From NCBI RefSeq assembly GCF_016612535.1, contig NZ_JAENXS010000003.1, positions 372,001 to 436,000 on the forward strand: a DNA stretch of 64,000 bases, in the 5' to 3' direction. Below, one piece after another: positions 51,493-60,228 of the stretch (position 1 is its first letter; every line of letters starts with the position of its first letter). The DNA is from Bradyrhizobium diazoefficiens. GTDB lineage: Bacteria > Pseudomonadota > Alphaproteobacteria > Rhizobiales > Xanthobacteraceae. The notes below the pieces were generated by a model, which was given only the letters and a program-made list of their open reading frames with translations, made no database searches and was not told where the DNA came from. Made by a program: the position numbers and the translations under genes.

Positions 51493-53103
51493 ATGTTCCA
51501 GTTGATGCGCCGGGGGCGTCGCGCGTTCGCCTCCAAACTTGCGCTGTCGGTCGTCGCGCTTTCGACCGCGCTGGCCTCGCCAGTGCTCGCTGCCGGCAAG
51601 ACCATCACCGCGGTGATGCATTCGGATCTGCGTATCATCGATCCGATCTTCACCACCGCCTACATCACGCGCGATCATGGTTATATGATCTATGACACGC
51701 TGATCGCGACGGATGCGAACTTCAAGATCCAGCCGCAGATGGCGGACTGGAAGATCTCCGACGACAAGCTCACCTACACCTTTACGCTGCGCGACGGCCT
51801 GAAATGGCATGACGGTGCGCCGGTGACGGCGGAAGACTGCGTCGCCTCGCTGAAGCGATGGGCTGCGGTTGACGGCATGGGCCAGCAGTTGATGCAGTTC
51901 ACCGCAAGCATCGAAGCGACCGATCCCAAGACCATCACGCTGAAGCTCAAGGAGCCCTACAGCCTGGTATTGGAATCGATCGGCAAGCCGTCCTCGCGCG
52001 TCGCCTTCATGATGCCGAAGCGCCTCGCCGAGACGCCGCCGGACAAGCCGATTCCCGAGCAGATCGGTTCCGGCCCCTTCAAGTTCGTGCAGGGCGAATT
52101 CCAGCCCGGCGTGAAGGCGGTCTATGTCAAGAACACCGACTATGTGCCGCGCAAGGAGCCGGCGAGCTGGACCGCAGGCGGCAAGGTCGTGAAGGTCGAC
52201 CGCGTCGAATGGGTGACCATGCCGGACTCGCAGACCGCGGTGAACGCCCTTCAGTCGGGTGACATCGATTTCCTGGAGAACCCGTCGTTCGATCTCGTGC
52301 CGGTCCTTGAGGGGAATCCGGACCTCAAGGTCGAAGTGCTGAACAAGTTCGGCTTCCAGACGCTCGGACGCATGAACTTCCTCTATCCGCCCTTTGACAA
52401 CGTCAAGATTCGGCGCGCGGCATTGCTGGCGATGAAGCAGAAGGATGTTCTCGACGCGCTGATCGGCAATCCGAAGTACTACAAGATCTGCGGCGCCTTC
52501 TTCATCTGCGACACGCCGTTCGCAACCGACGTCGGCTCGGAATCGCTGGTCAAGGGCAACGGCATGGCGGAAGCCAAGAAGCTGCTCGCGGAATCCGGTT
52601 ATGATGGTACGCCCGTCGTGATCATGGCGCCGGGTGACGTGACGACGCTGAAGGCCCAGCCTGTCGTCGCTGCGCAGGCGCTCCGTGAAGCAGGCTTCAA
52701 GGTCGACCTCCAGGCCACCGACTGGCAGACCGTCGTGAGCCGTCGCGCCAGCCAGAAGCCTCCCAAGGAAGGTGGCTGGAACATGTTCTTCACCAACTGG
52801 GTCAGCGCCGACGTATCCAACCCGATCTCCAACCTCTCGATCGGCGGCCAGGGCAAGAAGGGCGGCTGGTTCGGCTGGGCGGAGGACGCCAAGATCGAGA
52901 AGCTCAAGGACGACTTCGTCCGCGCCCCCTCGCTCGACGATCAGAAGAAGATCGCGACCGAGATCCAGAAGGAAGCCTATGATCAGGTGATCTACATCCC
53001 GCTCGGCCAGTATCAAGCGCCGAGCGCCTGGCGGAAGTCGCTCAACGGCGTGCTCGACGGCCCGGCGACCCCGGTGTTCTGGAACATCGACAAGTCGGAG
53101 TAG
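51493..53103 (+). CDS. ABC transporter substrate-binding protein, family 5 (DppA-like)
   Basis: A 536-residue periplasmic protein with a Sec signal peptide (about residues 1-34, ending SPVLAAG). The mature protein has family 5 hallmarks: ITAVMHSDLRIIDPIFTTAY, YTFTLRDGLKWHDGAPVTAEDCVASLKRW (outlined), and VPRKEPASWTAGG. AGGAGAAAC precedes the ATG. It is transcribed away from dppBCDF but is the only binding protein nearby, so it most likely serves this importer. A strong terminator follows. Confidence 0.94.
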   Translation: MFQLMRRGRRAFASKLALSVVALSTALASPVLAAGKTITAVMHSDLRIIDPIFTTAYITRDHGYMIYDTLIATDANFKIQPQMADWKISDDKLTYTFTLRDGLKWHDGAPVTAEDCVASLKRWAAVDGMGQQLMQFTASIEATDPKTITLKLKEPYSLVLESIGKPSSRVAFMMPKRLAETPPDKPIPEQIGSGPFKFVQGEFQPGVKAVYVKNTDYVPRKEPASWTAGGKVVKVDRVEWVTMPDSQTAVNALQSGDIDFLENPSFDLVPVLEGNPDLKVEVLNKFGFQTLGRMNFLYPPFDNVKIRRAALLAMKQKDVLDALIGNPKYYKICGAFFICDTPFATDVGSESLVKGNGMAEAKKLLAESGYDGTPVVIMAPGDVTTLKAQPVVAAQALREAGFKVDLQATDWQTVVSRRASQKPPKEGGWNMFFTNWVSADVSNPISNLSIGGQGKKGGWFGWAEDAKIEKLKDDFVRAPSLDDQKKIATEIQKEAYDQVIYIPLGQYQAPSAWRKSLNGVLDGPATPVFWNIDKSE

Positions 53104-53143
53104 GGCAAGGGGCGCATCCCGCGCCTTGGTCCCGATCATCACG

Positions 53144-53178
53144 CGGCGCCGCTGTCATCAGTGGCGCCGTTGTCTTTT
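53144..53178 (+). terminator. Rho-independent terminator after the binding-protein gene
   Basis: A stem of seven strong pairs, CGGCGCC with GGCGCCG, extended by three weaker ones around a 6-base loop, is followed by TTGTCTTTT. It lies 40 bases after the stop at 53103. Confidence 0.8.
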
Positions 53179-53262
53179 CGCCGTCACTGTTTCGGTGAGA
53201 GCCGGGGAGCCTTTAACCCTTCCAAAATCCAATCATTGCTATTTGTTTCCGATCTGAAATAG

Positions 53263-54945
53263 ATGGTTCGTCTTCGAACATCACTTTCCTCTCCTCGATT
53301 TGAATCCCTCGATTTGATTCCCTTGCCGATCGATTTTGCGCTTCAGGCGATGGCCGAACGTTCCGATCGCGCGCCGGCGCGCTGGCGGCGGCCGTTGCTG
53401 CGCTGGCTCGACGGCGTGGAGGCGGGCTGGGGCGTACCGCTTCTCATTGCGTGCTTCGTTGCGATCTGGACGCTCTATCTCGTCATCGCCTATGCCGGAG
53501 GCGGCCTGCATCCGGATACGTTCGAGGCCTGGACGCTGGGACGGAATTTCGCCTGGGGTTATCACAAGCATCCGCCGCTGATGGGTTGGGTCGCCGCTAG
53601 CTGGACCTTCGTCTTCCCGCTCAGCGACTGGTCGCTGCAGTTGATGGCGATGGTGAATGCGGGGCTCGCGCTTTTCTTCGTCGATCTGGTCGCGCGGCAA
53701 TTCGTGACCGGGCACAAGCGCATCCTGGTGCTGCTGCTCCTGATGCTGACGCCGGCCTATCAATTTCACGCCCAGCGCTTCAACGCCAACGCCGTACTGC
53801 TCGCAACCTGGCCACTCGCCACGTGGTGTTTCCTGCGCGCATTCGAGACCCGCAGCGTGTTCTGGGCGGTCGCAGTTGGATGCACCACGGCCCTCGCCAT
53901 GGTTGGAAAATATTATTCGATCTTCCTGGTCGCGAGCTTTGCGCTTGCCGCGCTGGCGCATCCGGCGCGGCGCGCCTATTTCACCTCCGCTTCGCCGTGG
54001 ATATCGGCCGTCACCGGGTTTGCCGTGCTGTCGCCGCACATCTACTGGCTCGTCACCACGGGCGCATCGACCTTCACCTACGCGCTGAGCCACGCCAACG
54101 GCGATGCCGTGAGCTCGCTCAGTGACGCGAAGAATTTCGCGCTGGGCCTCATCGCGGCCATCAGCGTTGCGGCCGTCACCTGGGTGTTCATTGCGGGCCG
54201 GCGCCTCAAACAGTTTCCGGCCGACTTCGCCGCGATGAGCCCGGGCCTTCGGCTTCTCTTCCATGTCGCCATCGGCACGATCGCGCTGCCGGTCCTGACA
54301 TCGCTCGCGATGGGAACGGACCTGCCGTCGCTATGGGCCTTGCAGGGGTTGTTCCTGTTCGTCGTGCTCGTCGTCTGCGGCGCCCGCTATCCGGTCGAAC
54401 GCTTCTACACCGTCAACGCCACGGTCGTCGTCGCCGGCGTTGCGCTGGTCGCCGTGCTGGTCGCAGCACCAATCCACGCCATCTACCGCAACATCCACGG
54501 CTATGAAGAGGGACGGAATTTCTACGCGCAAGCCGCGGGCGAGCTCACCCGGCAATGGCGCGAGCTGACCGGCGAGCCGCTCGGCGCCGTCAGTGGCGAC
54601 GATTCGCTCGCTTTCGCCACGGCCTTCTACAGCCCGGATCATCCGCATTATGCGCGGCCGTTCGAGCACCAATATGATTGGGGGCGGCCGCGCAACACAA
54701 CGCTCGACCGCGGGTGGGCCGCACTCTGTTTCCGAGGACAGGACTATTGCGGCCGATGGATGCAGTTGGTGTCTGCGCAGGCCGGAACCTTTGTCAGGCG
54801 GGAATTCACCGTGCAGGCTTCGCTCTGGGGGCGGCCCGGCCTGACGCGGGACATTGTCGTGCTGATGGTGCCGCCACGTGCGGACCGCGCGCCGCCCGAG
54901 AGCGCCGCGCAGGATTTCAGCGCCAGCAAGCGTAGTCCGGAATAG
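53263..54945 (+). CDS. Family 39 glycosyltransferase (PMT/ArnT-like membrane protein)
   Basis: A 560-residue polytopic protein with the motif LHPDTFEAWTLGRNFAWGYHKHPP around residues 85-108 (outlined), which places the acidic residues and HPP as in the GT39 protein at 14706. About ten helices precede a C-terminal soluble domain. It likely moves a sugar from a lipid carrier to an envelope acceptor. The start is uncertain; an ATG at 53350 would remove 29 residues that lie before the first helix. No donor-forming GT2 gene is next to it. Confidence 0.87.
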   Translation: MVRLRTSLSSPRFESLDLIPLPIDFALQAMAERSDRAPARWRRPLLRWLDGVEAGWGVPLLIACFVAIWTLYLVIAYAGGGLHPDTFEAWTLGRNFAWGYHKHPPLMGWVAASWTFVFPLSDWSLQLMAMVNAGLALFFVDLVARQFVTGHKRILVLLLLMLTPAYQFHAQRFNANAVLLATWPLATWCFLRAFETRSVFWAVAVGCTTALAMVGKYYSIFLVASFALAALAHPARRAYFTSASPWISAVTGFAVLSPHIYWLVTTGASTFTYALSHANGDAVSSLSDAKNFALGLIAAISVAAVTWVFIAGRRLKQFPADFAAMSPGLRLLFHVAIGTIALPVLTSLAMGTDLPSLWALQGLFLFVVLVVCGARYPVERFYTVNATVVVAGVALVAVLVAAPIHAIYRNIHGYEEGRNFYAQAAGELTRQWRELTGEPLGAVSGDDSLAFATAFYSPDHPHYARPFEHQYDWGRPRNTTLDRGWAALCFRGQDYCGRWMQLVSAQAGTFVRREFTVQASLWGRPGLTRDIVVLMVPPRADRAPPESAAQDFSASKRSPE

Positions 54946-55148
54946 CGTTCGTCTTTCAGCAGTGGCTGTCGCGCACGCGTTCAAGTCCTTCGAACGCGAA
55001 CGGCGGGGTGAATGCGGCCTGCTTGGCGCTCGGCTGCGAACGCTCCGTCGGTTGCTGATCCGACTCGTGACGATCTTCGCTGCGTTCCGGTTCCATTGAG
55101 CGCCTTTCGAATTGCTGCAATACAACATCGAGGCCGCCGGTCAGTTCC

Positions 55149-56408
55149 TCACGCGATGGGGTGATGATGCGGCTTGAACAGCCGTCCCTTCTCCACCACC
55201 AGCACGATCGCCAAAGCTGAGAGCGTCGACAGGAAGAACCCGATCGAGAACGGCAGCAGCGTGCCGTCAAAGCTCTGCCCGATAGCCATGCCGACAACGA
55301 TGCCGATCAGGGTCGTGATCGAGCCATAGAGGGAGGAGGCCGTGCCGGCGATGTGGCCCTGCGGCTCCATCGCGAGCGCGGTGAAGTTCGCGACCATCAT
55401 GCCGAACGAGAACATCATCAGGGCGGAAAGCACCATGAACAGGGCAAGCGGCAGCGCGCCGAGACTTTCCGTCAGCAGCATCACGCCGGCGACCACGGTG
55501 TAGAGCGTCAAGGCGCCGTGCGAGATCACGCGCATGCCGAGGGTGCCGACAAATCTGGCGTTGAGGAAGCCGGCGATGGCGGTGCCGGCTGCGATCGCAG
55601 CGAAGGCGAGCGGGAAGTAATGGCCGAGGTGATAGATGCCGGTGAAGACCTGCTGCGCGGAGAACACGTAAGCGAACAGCGCGCCCATGACGCTGCCGGC
55701 GGCGACCGCGTAGCCGATGGTCTGGCGGTTGGTCACGGTCTGGCGGAAGGCTGACAGCAAATCGGCGGGGGCAAGCGACCTGCGCTCCGACTGAGGCAGC
55801 GTCTCTGGCAACCGCCAGACGCTCCACGCCAGTGCGAGCAGGCCGTAGAGCATCAGCACGACGAAGATGCCGCGCCATTGTGAGACGAGCAGCACCGCCT
55901 GTCCGAACGACGGCGCAATCACGGGCACGGCGATGAACACCATCATCGCCAGCGACATCACGCTCGCCATGCGGCGGCCGACATAACAGTCGCGCACGAT
56001 CGAGGTCGCGATCACGCGCGTCGCCGACGTGCCGAGCCCCTGGAGCGCACGTGCGAGCAGCAGGGTCTCGAACGAGGGGGCTGCGACCGCGAGCACGCTC
56101 GCCACCGCGTAGACCGCCATGCCGCCGAGCAGCACCGGGCGGCGGCCGAAGCGGTCGGACAAGGGGCCCATGATGAACTGGCCCGCGCCGAAACCGATCA
56201 GGAAGGTCGACAGCACGAGCTGGAGATGGTTGGCGACGGGGATGTTGAAGGCTGCCCCGATATTGGGCAGCGCCGGCAGCATCATGTCCATCGCAAGCGG
56301 ATTCAGCGCCATGATGGACGCGATCACGACAACGAATTCGGGAAAACCCATCGGACGGTGTCCCGAGGACACCCAATCGTCGGCATTGACGTCGGACAAG
56401 CAGCTCAC
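55149..56408 (-). CDS. MFS transporter, Bcr/CflA-type multidrug exporter
   Basis: A 419-residue 12-helix major facilitator. FVVVIASIMALNPLAMDMMLPALPNIGAAF fits Bcr/CflA helix 1 (outlined), GPLSDRFGRRPVLLGGMAV is the loop 2-3 motif, and LLLARALQGLGTSATRVIATSIVRD is motif C-like. It exports drugs or sulfur metabolites in model members. GTG at 56408 is tentative; an ATG 19 codons later (MGFPEF) is an alternative. Divergent from none; the tRNA gene lies upstream on the same strand. Confidence 0.9.
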   Translation of the reverse strand: MSCLSDVNADDWVSSGHRPMGFPEFVVVIASIMALNPLAMDMMLPALPNIGAAFNIPVANHLQLVLSTFLIGFGAGQFIMGPLSDRFGRRPVLLGGMAVYAVASVLAVAAPSFETLLLARALQGLGTSATRVIATSIVRDCYVGRRMASVMSLAMMVFIAVPVIAPSFGQAVLLVSQWRGIFVVLMLYGLLALAWSVWRLPETLPQSERRSLAPADLLSAFRQTVTNRQTIGYAVAAGSVMGALFAYVFSAQQVFTGIYHLGHYFPLAFAAIAAGTAIAGFLNARFVGTLGMRVISHGALTLYTVVAGVMLLTESLGALPLALFMVLSALMMFSFGMMVANFTALAMEPQGHIAGTASSLYGSITTLIGIVVGMAIGQSFDGTLLPFSIGFFLSTLSALAIVLVVEKGRLFKPHHHPIA

Positions 56409-56582
56409 CTCTGATTTCAGAGGCCGTTATCTAACGTCGATGTTGCATCGCACAACCCATGTTTCGGGATGGCTGTCAGGCGGGGCGAATGTCGATCGGA
56501 GGCAGCTTCGTCCAGATCGCGGCGGTGCTGGTCGGCTTCTGAATCATGCTGTGGGCGCAGCCAGCGTCGTCGGATCGTGTGG

Positions 56583-56668
56583 TGCGGGCAGCCGGGGTCG
56601 AACCGGCACAGCGCTTGCGCACCGAGGGATTTTAAGTCCCTTGCGTCTACCAATTCCGCCATGCCCGC
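56583..56668 (-). tRNA. tRNA-Leu (anticodon UAA)
   Basis: On the minus strand it folds as a class II tRNA of 86 bases: acceptor stem GCGGGCA with TGCCCGC, a D-arm with GGTAGACGC, an anticodon arm AGGGA-CTTAAAA-TCCCT (anticodon TAA), a long variable arm CGGTGCGCAAGCGCTG, and a T-arm GGTTCGACCC. The CCA end is encoded at 56580-56582. It reads UUA and UUG leucine codons, which are rare in this high-GC genome. Confidence 0.97.
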
Positions 56669-56840
56669 TTGATCCAACGAGATCAAACACTTAAGTCCCG
56701 TCCAGCCGTCTGGAATTGGTGCGTATGGGTCGGACAGGGGGTTCTTCCTTAAGCGAGCCAGCGGCACAAGGCAAAGCCTCAATCCGGACATCTGGCCCTG
56801 CTTTAGGCATTCTCAATCCACGGGGACTATTTTTCGACCC

Positions 56841-57251
56841 ATGCTTGCTTCGCTTTCCTCTTCCCTCCGCCTTGGTGGCGCGGTTGCCGCGCTGTTCGCG
56901 GCCGGTTTCGCACTGTCCGGCTGCGCCGGCATGAGCGAGACGATCGCTCCGGCCTTTGCTGATCCTGCCAAATACGAATTGTACGATTGCAAGCAGCTCG
57001 AGGGCGAGCGCAAGGCGCTCGCTACCCGCACCGCGGATTTGCAGAGGCTGATGGACAAGGCGGAGACCGGGACCGGCGGTGCCGTCGTGTCCGAGCTCGC
57101 CTATCGCAACGATTACGTCGCGGTCCGTGGCTCGGCGCAATTGGCCGACGACGCCTGGCGCCGCAACAAGTGCCGGGAAACGCCGCCCGATGCGGTGCCG
57201 TCGACCGCTGCTCCGCAGCGACCGAATATCAAGCCCGCTCCGAAACGCTAA
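56841..57251 (+). CDS. Small lipoprotein of unknown function
   Basis: A 136-residue envelope protein with a lipobox LSGC at residues 25-28 (AGFALSGCAGMSE), so a lipid anchor on Cys28 is predicted. The mature part has a helical region YDCKQLEGERKALATRTADLQRL and a second Cys in RRNKCRETPP, likely paired with that in YDCK. A Pro-rich tail ends the protein. No family was recognised. It converges with the FAD monooxygenase gene. Confidence 0.75.
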   Translation: MLASLSSSLRLGGAVAALFAAGFALSGCAGMSETIAPAFADPAKYELYDCKQLEGERKALATRTADLQRLMDKAETGTGGAVVSELAYRNDYVAVRGSAQLADDAWRRNKCRETPPDAVPSTAAPQRPNIKPAPKR

Positions 57252-57271
57252 GAGGCCGCGGCGGCGGCCTC
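57252..57271. terminator. GC-rich hairpin between converging genes
   Basis: GAGGCCGC and GCGGCCTC form a perfect 8-bp stem with a GGCG loop between the lipoprotein stop at 57251 and the monooxygenase stop at 57276. There is no T tract, so a terminating role is tentative. Confidence 0.4.
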
Positions 57272-57275
57272 CGTG

Positions 57276-58478
57276 TCAGGGACGCCAGCCGTAGATCCAG
57301 TCCTGCCGCGCCAGCATGCGGTCCGGCCCGAGCGTACGGATCGCGACATCTCGCGCGAGTGCGAATGGGCCGCCCAGATGATAGATGCGGCCCTGCTGCC
57401 GCGCCGTACGCTGCACCCGCCTGACACGGGCCTGGCGCGCCCGGCCATATTGCTCCAGCGCGGCCGCGACGCTGCCTGCGTCCTCGGCGGTCTCGAGGCT
57501 CAGATGCCGGGCCAGCACCGCCGCATCCTCGATCGCCATGCCGGCACCTTGGGCTGCGAACGGCAGCATCGCGTGCACGGCGTCGCCGAGCAGCGCGACC
57601 GGGCCCTTGCTCCAGGGGCAGCCATCGGCCACGCCGAACAGCGCCCATTTGCGCCAGCTGTCCACGGTTGCCAGCATCATGCGCGCCGTCGGCGGCCAGC
57701 GCGGCGCGGCGAAGGCGTCCATCACCTCGAAGGGATCGCCGGGCGTGCTCCAGCCCGGCCTGTTCCAGGTGCCCGGCAGCACCGCCACGACGTTGAGCTG
57801 GCGGCCGCCCGCGATCGGGTACGCGACCAGATGGGCATTCGGGCCCATCCAGAGCTGCACCCGTCGTGCGGTGTAGTCCTTCGGCAGTTGCGTGGCATCC
57901 AGCGTGCCGCGCCAGGCGATCAAGCCCGAGAAGCGCGGCTGCACCTCGGGAAACAGATGCTGGCGGACCGTCGACCAGATGCCATCGGCGCCGATCAGCA
58001 CGCTGGCGAGATCGCTGCGGCGGATCGTGCCGCTGCGATGGACCACCGTCAGCCCCCTGGCGTGGGGCGCGACATCCTCGAATGTCGCACCGAGCTTCAA
58101 ATCGATATCAGGATGGTCGGCGACCGCGCCGGCGAGCGCGGATTGCAGGTCGGCGCGATGCACCACCCAATAGGGGGCACCGGCGCGCGCTGAGGCCGCC
58201 TCGCCGAGCGGCATGCGCAACAATTCGCCGCCGGCGCGCGCGCTCATGATCGAGACCGCCTCGGGGACGACCGCGCGCAACTTCAGCCGCTCCGTCAGAC
58301 CGAGCTCGACCAGCACACGGCTGGCATTGGGGGAGAGTTGCAGGCCGGCACCGACGTCCTCGAGCCGCTCGGCCTTTTCCAGCACGACGATGCGAAACCC
58401 GCGGGCGGCGAGCGCAAGCGCGGCCGTCAGTCCTCCGATTCCGGCGCCGGCAATGACGATCGTTCGGGGGAGAGCCAC
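57276..58478 (-). CDS. FAD-dependent monooxygenase (salicylate hydroxylase-like, PHBH fold)
   Basis: A 400-residue flavoprotein with the FAD motif VIAGAGIGGLTAALALAARG at residues 8-27, the DG motif in VLIGADGIWSTVR, and the GD motif ALLGDAVHAMLPFAAQGAGM. It hydroxylates an aromatic ring using NAD(P)H and oxygen; subgroup members act on salicylate and related acids. It starts 19 bp after the zinc-finger protein gene on the same strand and may be coupled to it. Confidence 0.92.
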   Translation of the reverse strand: MALPRTIVIAGAGIGGLTAALALAARGFRIVVLEKAERLEDVGAGLQLSPNASRVLVELGLTERLKLRAVVPEAVSIMSARAGGELLRMPLGEAASARAGAPYWVVHRADLQSALAGAVADHPDIDLKLGATFEDVAPHARGLTVVHRSGTIRRSDLASVLIGADGIWSTVRQHLFPEVQPRFSGLIAWRGTLDATQLPKDYTARRVQLWMGPNAHLVAYPIAGGRQLNVVAVLPGTWNRPGWSTPGDPFEVMDAFAAPRWPPTARMMLATVDSWRKWALFGVADGCPWSKGPVALLGDAVHAMLPFAAQGAGMAIEDAAVLARHLSLETAEDAGSVAAALEQYGRARQARVRRVQRTARQQGRIYHLGGPFALARDVAIRTLGPDRMLARQDWIYGWRP

Positions 58479-58497
58479 GCCTGACCGATGGAAGCGG

Positions 58498-58743
58498 TCA
58501 GGCCACCTTGTCCTTCAAGACGCATTCCGGCGGACGGGCTTCGCCCGCCTTCAGGTCGGCGGCGAAGCGGTACAGTGTCGAGCAGTACGGGCAGATGATC
58601 TCGTTGTCGTTGCCGAGGTCCAGGAACACGTGCGGATGATCGAACGGAGGATTGGCGCCGACGCACATGAACTCTTGCGAGCCGATCTCGATGACGGGGA
58701 CACCGGCATCGTTATGGAAGTGCGGGACGACATGGTCGGACAT
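58498..58743 (-). CDS. Zinc-finger domain protein (zf-CHCC, NDUFS6-like)
   Basis: An 81-residue protein of the zf-CHCC family: conserved IGSQEFMCVGANPPFDHPHV and EIICPYCSTLYRF, in which Cys27, one of the His residues near 37-39, Cys52 and Cys55 form the zinc site. It is the bacterial relative of a complex I accessory subunit; here it stands next to a monooxygenase and away from nuo genes. Role in bacteria is unclear. Confidence 0.9.
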   Translation of the reverse strand: MSDHVVPHFHNDAGVPVIEIGSQEFMCVGANPPFDHPHVFLDLGNDNEIICPYCSTLYRFAADLKAGEARPPECVLKDKVA

Positions 58744-59059
58744 TGTAGTTCATCCTGGAGTGGCAATGGCGGCAGACGCAATCAAATGGGTGCGGCATCC
58801 CGAAACGCCGCGGACCATACTGTCGGGTGCAGATGATTGCTAGTCTAGCGGAACCGAAAGGTTCGCAATGCCCCATGCTCATTTGCTCATGCAAATTCGA
58901 CACAATCTTGCGGCCTGAGAGAAGCCCTTCTTTCGTCGGGGACGTTGTGTCGCAATTTTGGCATACTATGTCTGTGGGCGCGTGCAATTGCGGCAAACGA
59001 CGAAGCATCTGCGCTAATCATCCTGTGGAAATGACGCTGCAAATGTCCAGGCATTCAGC
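58744..59059. other. 316-bp intergenic region with an imperfect inverted repeat
   Basis: No gene is supported. It is AT-richer than its neighbours and contains CGACACAA (58898-58905) opposite TTGTGTCG (58945-58952), each flanked by an AAATT tract. It should hold the promoters of the divergent zinc-finger and 378-residue membrane protein genes. Confidence 0.5.
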
Positions 59060-60196
59060 ATGAAGTGGCTGCGAATCAGCTCGGCGTTGACCGGGATCGC
59101 TGCATGCAGCCTTGTGCTCGCGCAGGTAGCGCCGCATGCCCGCGAGGCGGGCGCTGTTCTCGCCGCCCAGGACGATCCGGTGGCCCTGTCCGAGCTCAAG
59201 CTCGATGCGGCGCTCGCGCGTAACGACCGACTGGTTCAGGACAATATCGAGGCCGCGCTCGCCGCCGGCGACGCCGATCTCGCCGACAGTTTTGTCGCGC
59301 TCGCGCGTGACCGCAACATCGCGCTGCCCGACGATCTCTTGAGCCGGGTCAGCGATGCCGTCAAAACCGAAAACTCCACTTCGCATTTCGCCAAGCGGTT
59401 CGCGACCGGTCTCGTCACCGGCAACGCTGACGATTTCGCGAGCCTGTCCGGGACGGTGGCCGGCGATCTCTTCGTGATCGGCGATATCAGGGATGTCGTG
59501 CGCGAGGGCAAGCATCTCGCCATGGGCGAGGACACAGACCGCCTGATCCTCGGTCTCGCGACCGCGGGCCTCGCGGTGACGGCCGTGACCTATGTGTCGG
59601 CCGGCGGTGCGGCGCCGGTGCGGGCCGGGCTGACGCTGGTGAAGGACGCCCGCAAGGTCGGGCGGCTCGGCGAGGGTCTCGCCGCATGGGCCGGCCGGTC
59701 GGCGCGCGACGTGGTGGACACGCCGATGCTGCAGAACGCGGTGGCCTCCGGCTCGGTGCTGCGGCCGGGCGAGACCGTGAACGCGATCAAGGCCGCATTC
59801 CATGTCGAGAAGGCCGGCGCGCTGGTCCGGCTTGGCAAGGATGTTACGCGCGTCGCCGAGAAGACCGGCACGCGCGGCGCGATGGATACTTTGCGCATCG
59901 CCGAGGGCCCGAAGGACGTCGCGCGCGCGGCACGCCTTGCGGAAGCGCAGGGAAGCAAGACGCGCGCGATCATGAAGCTGTTCGGCCGCGGCGCGCTGCT
60001 GCTTCTGGGCGGCGCGTTCGATCTCGCGCTGTGGCTGTTCGGTGCGGCGCTGACCCTGTTCGGGCTGCTGTCCTCGATCAAGGCGACCACCGAGCGCCTC
60101 ACCCAAGCCTGGTGCGATCGCAGACGCGCGCGGCGGCTGCGCCGGGCGCAGGCTGCGGCCGAAGCCGCTCTGGCAAACGCGGCCGCCACGGCCTAA
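59060..60196 (+). CDS. Conserved membrane protein of unknown function
   Basis: A 378-residue protein with a signal-like N-terminus (LRISSALTGIAACSLVLAQV), an acidic helical segment (residues 40-110), two hydrophobic regions at about 165-190 and 303-340 (LLLLGGAFDLALWLFGAALT), and a basic tail (WCDRRRARRLRRAQ). Composition and codon use are normal for the genome, so it is a real gene, but no family was recognised. It is 32 bp upstream of an alpha/beta hydrolase gene and may be co-transcribed with it. Confidence 0.75.
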   Translation: MKWLRISSALTGIAACSLVLAQVAPHAREAGAVLAAQDDPVALSELKLDAALARNDRLVQDNIEAALAAGDADLADSFVALARDRNIALPDDLLSRVSDAVKTENSTSHFAKRFATGLVTGNADDFASLSGTVAGDLFVIGDIRDVVREGKHLAMGEDTDRLILGLATAGLAVTAVTYVSAGGAAPVRAGLTLVKDARKVGRLGEGLAAWAGRSARDVVDTPMLQNAVASGSVLRPGETVNAIKAAFHVEKAGALVRLGKDVTRVAEKTGTRGAMDTLRIAEGPKDVARAARLAEAQGSKTRAIMKLFGRGALLLLGGAFDLALWLFGAALTLFGLLSSIKATTERLTQAWCDRRRARRLRRAQAAAEAALANAAATA

Positions 60197-60228
60197 TATC
60201 GACCCATCCCCACAACATCGCGGAACTG

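Noticed and set aside
49950..53142. Long open frames opposite the M20 and binding-protein genes (49950-51695 on plus; 51472-53142 on minus)
   Set aside because: Both are antisense to well-supported genes and encode Arg/His/Asp-rich sequence with no motif or ribosome-binding site.
54956..55096. A 46-codon minus-strand frame after the second GT39 gene
   Set aside because: Weak ribosome-binding site and charged low-complexity sequence; not enough support to call a gene.
58898..58952. Inverted repeat CGACACAA/TTGTGTCG upstream of the 378-residue protein gene
   Set aside because: The arms are 39 bp apart and imperfect outside 8 bp; no regulator is nearby, so an operator call is not justified.
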